A DNA stretch of 10,466 nucleotides from Micavibrio sp. (GTDB lineage Bacteria; Pseudomonadota; Alphaproteobacteria; Micavibrionales; Micavibrionaceae), in the NCBI GenBank assembly GCA_027066695.1, contig JAMONE010000131.1, forward strand, positions 1 through 10,466. The letters are read 5' to 3'. Positions 5,691 through 10,466 of the stretch are shown here, in pieces. A model generated the notes under the pieces. That model searched no databases. It was not told where the DNA came from and saw only the letters and a program-made list of their open reading frames with translations. The position numbers and the translations under genes are program-made. Each line of letters starts with the position of its first letter. Position 1 is the stretch's first letter.

Positions 5691-6506
5691 TTAATAGGCT
5701 TCAACGCGGCCTTGGCGCATTTCTAAAATTCTATCCATCTCATTGGCTAGCTCCATATTATGAGTAGCGATAAGTGCGCCAATACCGCGGTTTCGCACCT
5801 GTTTCAGAAGAATTTCAAATACTTCAGCCGAGGTTTCAGGGTCAAGATTTCCTGTAGGTTCATCAGCAAATAAAAGATACGGATCATTAATAAGCGCGCG
5901 CGCAATTGCCACACGTTGTTGCTCGCCCCCTGATAGAGTTGCAGGGCGGTGGTTTAAGCGATGAGAAAGCCCCAATTGCTCTAATAAATCAGCAGCCTTA
6001 TCTTGCGCATGTTTGGCGTTCTGCCCCCCAATGATAAGAGGAAGTGCTACATTTTCAACCGCATTAAACTCTGGCAATAGATGGTGAAATTGATAAACAA
6101 AGCCAATATGGCCATTGCGCAATTTTGTACGTTCTTTATCGGGAAGTCTGGATACGTCACAATCTCCGATGAATATTTGCCCTGATGTCGGCGCATCCAA
6201 TAGGCCGAGGATATGCAGCAATGTTGATTTACCAGACCCGCTTGGCCCTATCAAAGCTGTTATCTCACCTGAATACATTCGTAAGTTCACGTTATTTAAT
6301 ATTTGCAGCCTGTTTGAGCCTTGCCTAAACTCTTTGGACAAGTTACGAACCATAAGCAGCAGCTTTTCTTCATTTCCATCTGCGTATTCTTCGGGATCAC
6401 AAATAAATTCGTCATCAACATCATCTTCAATATCAAGAAAATCATCCTCAAGGTCGATATCTAAATCATCATCATTATCAAAATTATATTTCTCAAAGCC
6501 GTCCAT
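5691..6506 (-). CDS. lolD: Lipoprotein-release ATPase LolD with acidic N-terminal extension
   Basis: ATP-binding subunit of the LolCDE-type machine that extracts mature lipoproteins from the inner membrane and passes them to LolA. Residues 49-271 are a standard ABC ATPase. Walker A is G-P-S-G-S-G-K-S-T (88-96) and the Q-loop is F-V-Y-Q-F-H-H-L-L-P (137-146). The signature is L-S-G-G-E-Q-Q-R-V-A (191-200), Walker B is L-L-F-A-D-E-P-T-G-N-L-D (211-222) and the H-loop His is at 249. The V-Y-Q-F-H-H-L-L-P-E-F-N-A-V-E-N run is typical of LolD. The protein is 271 residues against roughly 230 for the family, because residues 1-48 are an extra tail in which 24 residues are Asp or Glu. The start at 6506 is well supported: its A is the last base of the permease stop codon (TAATG), and GAGG lies 8 nt upstream. 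Translation is probably coupled to the permease. Confidence 0.93.
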   Translation of the reverse strand: MDGFEKYNFDNDDDLDIDLEDDFLDIEDDVDDEFICDPEEYADGNEEKLLLMVRNLSKEFRQGSNRLQILNNVNLRMYSGEITALIGPSGSGKSTLLHILGLLDAPTSGQIFIGDCDVSRLPDKERTKLRNGHIGFVYQFHHLLPEFNAVENVALPLIIGGQNAKHAQDKAADLLEQLGLSHRLNHRPATLSGGEQQRVAIARALINDPYLLFADEPTGNLDPETSAEVFEILLKQVRNRGIGALIATHNMELANEMDRILEMRQGRVEAY

Positions 6507-7747
6507 TATTCATACCTCAATGCTTCTACTGGATCTAATCTAGCTGCGCGCCAAGCAGGGTATATAGTAGCCATAACAGACAAACTAAACGCCATCACAA
6601 CAACAGTGATAACCTCATTCCAATCAATTTTTGCTGGAATTTCAGAAAGAAATCGTATTTCCGCATCCCAAAGCACAGTTCCTGTCATGCCCTCAATAAC
6701 TGCGCGTACGGTTTCAATATTAAGCGCAAAAGAAATTCCAAGAGCCGCGCCAAGCAAAGTGCCAATAAACCCAATGCTCGCCCCTGTTAGCATAAATATC
6801 CGCATCATATTGCCGCGCGTCGCGCCCATCGTTCTCATAATGGCGATGTCATGCCCCTTATCCTTAACCAGCATAATCATCGAGGATATAATGTTAAACG
6901 CCGCCACAATAATAATCATGCTTAGAATCAAGAACATAACATTGCGCTCCACCTCCAGCGCATTAAAGAAGCTTTTATTCATATCGCGCCAATCGTAAAG
7001 CCCCGCGCGGCCATTAAGCTCGATCTTGATGGCTTGCCTGATCTCGTCAATTCGCTCTGGCTCGCTCAAAAATATCTCCAGTGAGCTAACTCCATTTTTA
7101 AACTGAAAGAATTTCTGCGCAGCAGGCAGGGGCATAAATACAAAGCCGCTATTATATTCGTACATTTCAACATCAAACAGCATTGCGATTTCAAAAGATC
7201 GCTGCGTGGGAACTGTTCCAAACGGGGTGCTTTTCAATTTGGGAGAGGTTAAAGTAACTTTATCACCAATATCAAGACCAAGCTTGCTTGCCAATACCGA
7301 ACCTATCGCAATTTTAAAGCCTCTGAAATTCTCAAGCTCGCCTTTTCTTATTCCATTATACAAAATATCGCGCGTTGCAAAATCTGCTTGCGATATACCG
7401 CGAACCATAACCCCACTGGCTGAGCCCCTAGAGGAAAGCAATGTCTGACCTTCAATTGTAGGGGTAACACTTTGAACCCCTTCAACAGATTTAATAGCGT
7501 CGCTTAAGCTGATATAATCATAGAGCGCACCGACTTGCGAATAAGCATTCATATGCCCGCCAAGCCCAAGAATGCGACTGAACAGCTCTGCGCGAAAGCC
7601 GTTCATAACGCTCATCACAATAATCAAAGTCGCAACGCCGATCATAATTCCAGCAAAGGAAAACCCAGCAATAACCGAGACAAACCCTTCCGCCTTCTTA
7701 GAGCGTAAATAACGCCATGCTACTGTTCGTTCAAACTTGGATATCAT
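6506..7747 (-). CDS. lolC: Lipoprotein-releasing ABC transporter permease (LolC/LolE family, possibly LolF)
   Basis: Inner-membrane permease that works with LolD to release outer-membrane lipoproteins to LolA. The 413 residues show the family layout: TM1 at about 22-50, a large periplasmic domain at about 51-265, then TM2 (269-294), TM3 (316-345) and TM4 (378-397), ending in Y-P-A-W-R-A-A-R-L-D-P-V-E-A-L-R-Y-E. The cytoplasmic coupling segment I-A-I-M-R-T-M-G-A-T at 301-310 is characteristic of the MacB/FtsX-like superfamily. Only one permease gene is present at this locus, whereas E. coli has separate lolC and lolE. In such bacteria a single LolF-type protein is thought to act as a homodimer, which is inferred here. 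The start lies 5 bp after the proS stop with a weak ribosome site, and its stop overlaps the lolD start, so the three form an operon. Confidence 0.92.
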   Translation of the reverse strand: MISKFERTVAWRYLRSKKAEGFVSVIAGFSFAGIMIGVATLIIVMSVMNGFRAELFSRILGLGGHMNAYSQVGALYDYISLSDAIKSVEGVQSVTPTIEGQTLLSSRGSASGVMVRGISQADFATRDILYNGIRKGELENFRGFKIAIGSVLASKLGLDIGDKVTLTSPKLKSTPFGTVPTQRSFEIAMLFDVEMYEYNSGFVFMPLPAAQKFFQFKNGVSSLEIFLSEPERIDEIRQAIKIELNGRAGLYDWRDMNKSFFNALEVERNVMFLILSMIIIVAAFNIISSMIMLVKDKGHDIAIMRTMGATRGNMMRIFMLTGASIGFIGTLLGAALGISFALNIETVRAVIEGMTGTVLWDAEIRFLSEIPAKIDWNEVITVVVMAFSLSVMATIYPAWRAARLDPVEALRYE

Positions 7748-7752
7748 TAGAG

Positions 7753-9198
7753 TTAATAAGCCTTTCCAATCAGAACCTTTTTACCATCATCGGCAAAAGG
7801 CATACAGCGCGTGGAAAGGGAATGTTTGCTCATAACCTCTTCAAGCTTAGCATCATCCAAAACACTAACAGGAACTTTTACAAGCCCGATATTATCTTTT
7901 GCAAAGAAATTATCTATATCCTGAACGTTACTGCCATCAACCACATGTTCATCCCTAAATGCCTTAGAACGCTCCAGCATATTATCATGGATATCATCGA
8001 GTACGCTTTGCACTTTGCCTAAGAAAGCATCCGCGGATAATGTTTCCTTAGATGAGCGGCCAATATCACGGCGAACAAATGTAACCTCGCCATTCTCCAT
8101 TTCACGCGCACCAATCTCAACGCGGATAGGCACGCCTTTTTTCACCGCGTCCCACATTTTATCGGGTGTGCGCATATCTCTGTTATCAACACGTACACGC
8201 AATTCCATATCCTTTATTTGACTTGCAAGCTTATCAGCAAATTCTAAAATTTCATCAGAGTTATCTTTGATAAATGGCAGGATAATAACTTGCTGCGGCG
8301 CAACGCGCGGGGGCATAATCATACCATCATCATCGCCATGCACCATGATCATTCCGCCGATTGCACGCGTAGAAAATGCCCAACTTGTTGTGTATGCAAG
8401 TTGTTCCTCACCATTGCGCCCTTGAAATTTAATGTTACAACTGCGCGAAAAGGTTTGACCAAGATCATGTGTCGTTGCGGCCTGCAAAGCTTTACCATCT
8501 TGCATAATCGCCTCAAAAGCATATGTTTCTAAAGCACCAGGGAAACGCTCATCAGGTGTTTTTATACCCATAAAACCTGAAAGAGCCAGATATTCTTCAA
8601 AGAATTTTTCATACATACCAAGAACAGTCAAGCAATCAGCTTTAGCTTCTTCTGGAGTTTCAAACGCGTTATGTCCCTCATGCCAGAAAAATTCAGATGT
8701 GCGCAAAAACAGGCGTGTGCGCATCTCCCAACGCATAACATTACCCCATTGATTAAGCTTCATCGGCAAATCACGATAAGATTGTATCCAGCGCGACATA
8801 GCATCACCGATTATAGTCTCGGAAGTTGGGCGAATAACATATGGCTCTTCCAGCTTGCCCGCAGGGACAAGCTCGCCATCTTCGCCCTGCTCTAACCTAT
8901 GATGAGTGACAACAGCGCATTCCTTAGCAAAACCATCTATATGCTCAGCTTCTTTTTCAAGAAATGATAGGGGAATAAGCAAAGGGAAGCTTGCATTTTG
9001 CACACCATAATCCTTTAGCCAGCCATCAAAAATGCGTTGCATATTCTCCCACAAAGCAAAGCCGTAGGGCTTTATAATCATACAGCCGCGCACGGGCGAG
9101 TTTTCCGCCATATCAGCGGCTTTGATAACTTGTTGATACCACTGCGCGAAATCTTCATCGCGCGTAGGCGTAATCGCCGTTCTTGGTTTTTTGGCCAT
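7753..9198 (-). CDS. proS: Prolyl-tRNA synthetase, archaeal/eukaryotic-like type
   Basis: Class II aminoacyl-tRNA synthetase that charges tRNA-Pro. At 481 residues it matches the compact archaeal-type enzyme (the Thermus protein is about 477) and lacks the large editing insertion of bacterial-type ProRS. The N-terminal W-Y-Q-Q-V-I-K-A-A-D-M-A-E-N-S-P-V-R-G (20-38) and G-F-A-L-W-E-N-M (46-53) are typical of that type. R-P-T-S-E (123-127) and W-G-N-V-M-R-W-E (151-158) with R-T-S-E-F-F-W-H-E-G-H (166-176) form the proline/ATP motif 2 region. M-V-H-G-D-D-D-G-M (285-293) is the motif 3 region. The anticodon-binding domain follows from about 303. The chain ends in G-K-A-Y, the C-terminal Tyr that reaches the active site in Thermus ProRS. 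The zinc-binding Cys cluster of the archaeal C-terminal domain is absent; only one Cys (T-R-C-M-P) remains. GAGGG lies 6 nt before the ATG. Confidence 0.93.
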   Translation of the reverse strand: MAKKPRTAITPTRDEDFAQWYQQVIKAADMAENSPVRGCMIIKPYGFALWENMQRIFDGWLKDYGVQNASFPLLIPLSFLEKEAEHIDGFAKECAVVTHHRLEQGEDGELVPAGKLEEPYVIRPTSETIIGDAMSRWIQSYRDLPMKLNQWGNVMRWEMRTRLFLRTSEFFWHEGHNAFETPEEAKADCLTVLGMYEKFFEEYLALSGFMGIKTPDERFPGALETYAFEAIMQDGKALQAATTHDLGQTFSRSCNIKFQGRNGEEQLAYTTSWAFSTRAIGGMIMVHGDDDGMIMPPRVAPQQVIILPFIKDNSDEILEFADKLASQIKDMELRVRVDNRDMRTPDKMWDAVKKGVPIRVEIGAREMENGEVTFVRRDIGRSSKETLSADAFLGKVQSVLDDIHDNMLERSKAFRDEHVVDGSNVQDIDNFFAKDNIGLVKVPVSVLDDAKLEEVMSKHSLSTRCMPFADDGKKVLIGKAY

Positions 9199-9220
9199 AA
9201 TGTACCCTCACTTAATGTGG

Positions 9221-9241
9221 ATCCCCGATCAAGTCGGGGAT
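9221..9241. repeat. REP-like perfect palindrome in the proS leader
   Basis: ATCCCCGA (9221-9228) and TCGGGGAT (9234-9241) form a perfect 8-bp inverted repeat around a 5-nt loop. The sequence resembles short GC-rich palindromes dispersed between genes in alphaproteobacteria, from memory. It sits directly downstream of the candidate proS transcription start and 16 nt before the ribosome site, so it would form a hairpin at the very 5' end of the operon mRNA. Confidence 0.65.
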
Positions 9242-9250
9242 GCTATATCT

Positions 9251-9279
9251 ATATTAGGCAACCGCAATACATGCAGCAA
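9251..9279 (-). promoter_or_regulatory. Candidate sigma-70 promoter for the proS-lol operon
   Basis: On the minus strand TTGCTG (9279-9274) and TAATAT (9256-9251) are separated by exactly 17 nt. The predicted start near 9244 falls just upstream of the palindrome and about 45 nt before the proS ATG. This is the best-formed promoter in the window. Confidence 0.5.
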
Positions 9280-9327
9280 CCCCCTCAAATATATAGTCAC
9301 ATAAATTTGTTTTAGTACTAGGCACAA

Positions 9328-9359
9328 ACTGCGCCGCGTATATTTTATACGTAAGCAGT
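9328..9359 (-). terminator. Stem-loop after rnj, possible terminator
   Basis: The inner arms CGTATA (9337-9342) and TATACG (9346-9351) close a TTT loop, and the outer arms ACTGC (9328-9332) and GCAGT (9355-9359) extend the stem with an internal loop. It begins 25 nt after the rnj stop on the minus strand. The downstream strand is poor in T (GCAGTTTGTG), so efficient intrinsic termination is doubtful. Confidence 0.3.
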
Positions 9360-9384
9360 GCAGTAACGCCGTAATAAAGCAAAT

Positions 9385-10466
9385 TTAAAAGACTATAGTA
9401 ACATGCATAGTAGTTTTAGGACGCAAGCCAAGAATATTCAACACATATTTTCTTAAAGAAATCCTGATTTTCTCGGCAATTTCATCTTCATCCATCACTA
9501 TGTCTATATCCTCTAAGGCCTCCAAGATATGATCCTCAAGATCGGCAATAATGCAATCATCACTGCGCTTACAACTCAAGCCTACCGTATCTATTTTGAT
9601 ACTGCCCAAAAGCTCTAAATTACTGTCCAAAACCAGTGACGCATGAACCGCGCCTGAATATTGCAATTTGCGCCTTGCGGTTATGGATTGATGGGTAGCA
9701 GGGATAATTCGCCGCTGATCAACCGCGAGCAGCCCTGTTTCCAGCGCATTCACAATTTTAGGCTCACTTGGTGCAAGTCGGATCACTGAGCCGTTATTAG
9801 GCACAATAACTTGGTTCACCTGACATTTTTTTGCTATATGAGCTTGCGCATCTAATTGCTGACGCTCGCCATGCACAGGAATAACGCATTCAGGACGCAG
9901 CCATTGCAGCATTGTGCTAATTTCATCTTTACAAGGGTGGCCTGAAACATGGATAAGGTTTTTAGTATCGCGCGTAGTTACTATATTTACGCCAGCCGCG
10001 CTTAAATTATTCTTCACCGTGCTAATCGTGCGCTCATTCCCTGGGATAGCCCTCGAAGAAAATATTACAGTATCACCTTTATTTAACGAAACCCGCCTAT
10101 GATCACCGCGTGATATTCTAGCCAGAGCCGCGCGATGCTCTCCTTGAGAGCCTGTGACTATCAATACAAGGTTTTCATCCGCGATATGCACGATATCTTC
10201 TTCAGCCAAGAACTCGGCTATTCCATCCATATAGCCGCATTCCATTGCCGAGCCAACCATGCGGTGAAGCGAGCGACCTACAAGCACTACACTGCGCCCT
10301 ACGCTTTCAGCGGCGCGCGCTATGCTTATAATCCTGCCAATATTAGAAGCAAACATGGTAACGGCAATCTTGCCCTTTTTATGTTTAGCAAACTCCGCGA
10401 TAAGACCCGCCGCAACATCACTTTCTGAAAGCGAGGCCCCCTCCACTTGTGAATTTGTAGAATCCC
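9385..10466 (-). CDS. rnj: Ribonuclease J, N-terminal part beyond the window
   Basis: Metallo-beta-lactamase/beta-CASP ribonuclease with 5'-to-3' exonuclease and endonuclease activity in RNA maturation and decay. The frame is open to the right edge, and D-S-T-N-S-Q at the edge corresponds to the family G-D-S-T-N motif that carries a metal ligand. About 360 C-terminal residues are visible; alphaproteobacterial RNase J is roughly 550, so about 190 residues with the H-x-H-x-D-H site are missing. Further support comes from F-A-S-N-I-G-R (beta-CASP), V-T-G-S-Q-G-E, I-F-S-S-R-A-I-P-G-N-E, H-V-S-G-H-P-C-K-D-E and I-P-V-H-G-E. A GTG at 10446 is internal, since the family match continues upstream of it. 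The C-terminal 130 residues are the RNase J beta-core and C-terminal domains. The protein is transcribed ahead of the proS operon, with its own stem-loop after the stop. Confidence 0.93.
   Translation of the reverse strand, partial: DSTNSQVEGASLSESDVAAGLIAEFAKHKKGKIAVTMFASNIGRIISIARAAESVGRSVVLVGRSLHRMVGSAMECGYMDGIAEFLAEEDIVHIADENLVLIVTGSQGEHRAALARISRGDHRRVSLNKGDTVIFSSRAIPGNERTISTVKNNLSAAGVNIVTTRDTKNLIHVSGHPCKDEISTMLQWLRPECVIPVHGERQQLDAQAHIAKKCQVNQVIVPNNGSVIRLAPSEPKIVNALETGLLAVDQRRIIPATHQSITARRKLQYSGAVHASLVLDSNLELLGSIKIDTVGLSCKRSDDCIIADLEDHILEALEDIDIVMDEDEIAEKIRISLRKYVLNILGLRPKTTMHVTIVF

Noticed and set aside
10429..10446. GTG at 10446 as the RNase J start
   Set aside because: The reading frame and the family match (D-S-T-N) continue to the window edge, so the gene is cut by the edge.
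1..10466. CRISPR array, prophage or defence island
   Set aside because: No regularly spaced direct repeats, integrase, phage structural or defence genes were seen. Most genes are housekeeping.

Overview
The window looks like chromosomal DNA of an A+T-rich alphaproteobacterium. The evidence is the minus-strand order rnj (RNase J), proS, a lipoprotein-release permease and lolD, a neighbourhood I recall from many alphaproteobacteria, together with a small Omp25/Msp4-type beta-barrel porin-like gene. The lineage within the class cannot be fixed from the sequence. There is no tRNA, rRNA or CRISPR array, and the only mobile-element trace is a decayed ISAs1-type transposase fragment.

Left part (1-1485): the 3' portion of a metA-type homoserine O-acyltransferase runs in from the left edge on the plus strand. 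A REP-like palindrome separates it from a convergent SAM-dependent methyltransferase on the minus strand.

Middle (1486-3588): an AT-rich divergent region leads into about 240 nt of strongly structured sequence. It has an apical hairpin, a long closing helix enclosing four hairpins, and an intrinsic terminator. It ends 27 nt before the start of an outer-membrane beta-barrel gene, which leaves little room for a separate promoter, so it may be a cis-acting leader (riboswitch or attenuator) or a small RNA. I do not recognise the family, and it is the most promising undescribed element here. Beyond the barrel gene lie the ISAs1 relic and an unrecognised 237-residue protein gene.

Right part (3590-10466, all minus strand): amn (AMP nucleosidase) converges on the unknown gene with one base between them. 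A gap with three hairpins follows. Next, in transcription order from the right edge, come partial rnj, then proS, lolC/F and lolD packed as an operon (5-bp gap, then 1-bp stop/start overlap) with a good promoter in front of proS, and then a group-1 truncated hemoglobin 60 bp after lolD. ProS supplies prolyl-tRNA. The permease and LolD form the inner-membrane ABC machine that hands lipoproteins to LolA. Two oddities stand out: ProRS is of the archaeal/eukaryotic-like type, and LolD carries a very acidic N-terminal extension of about 48 residues.
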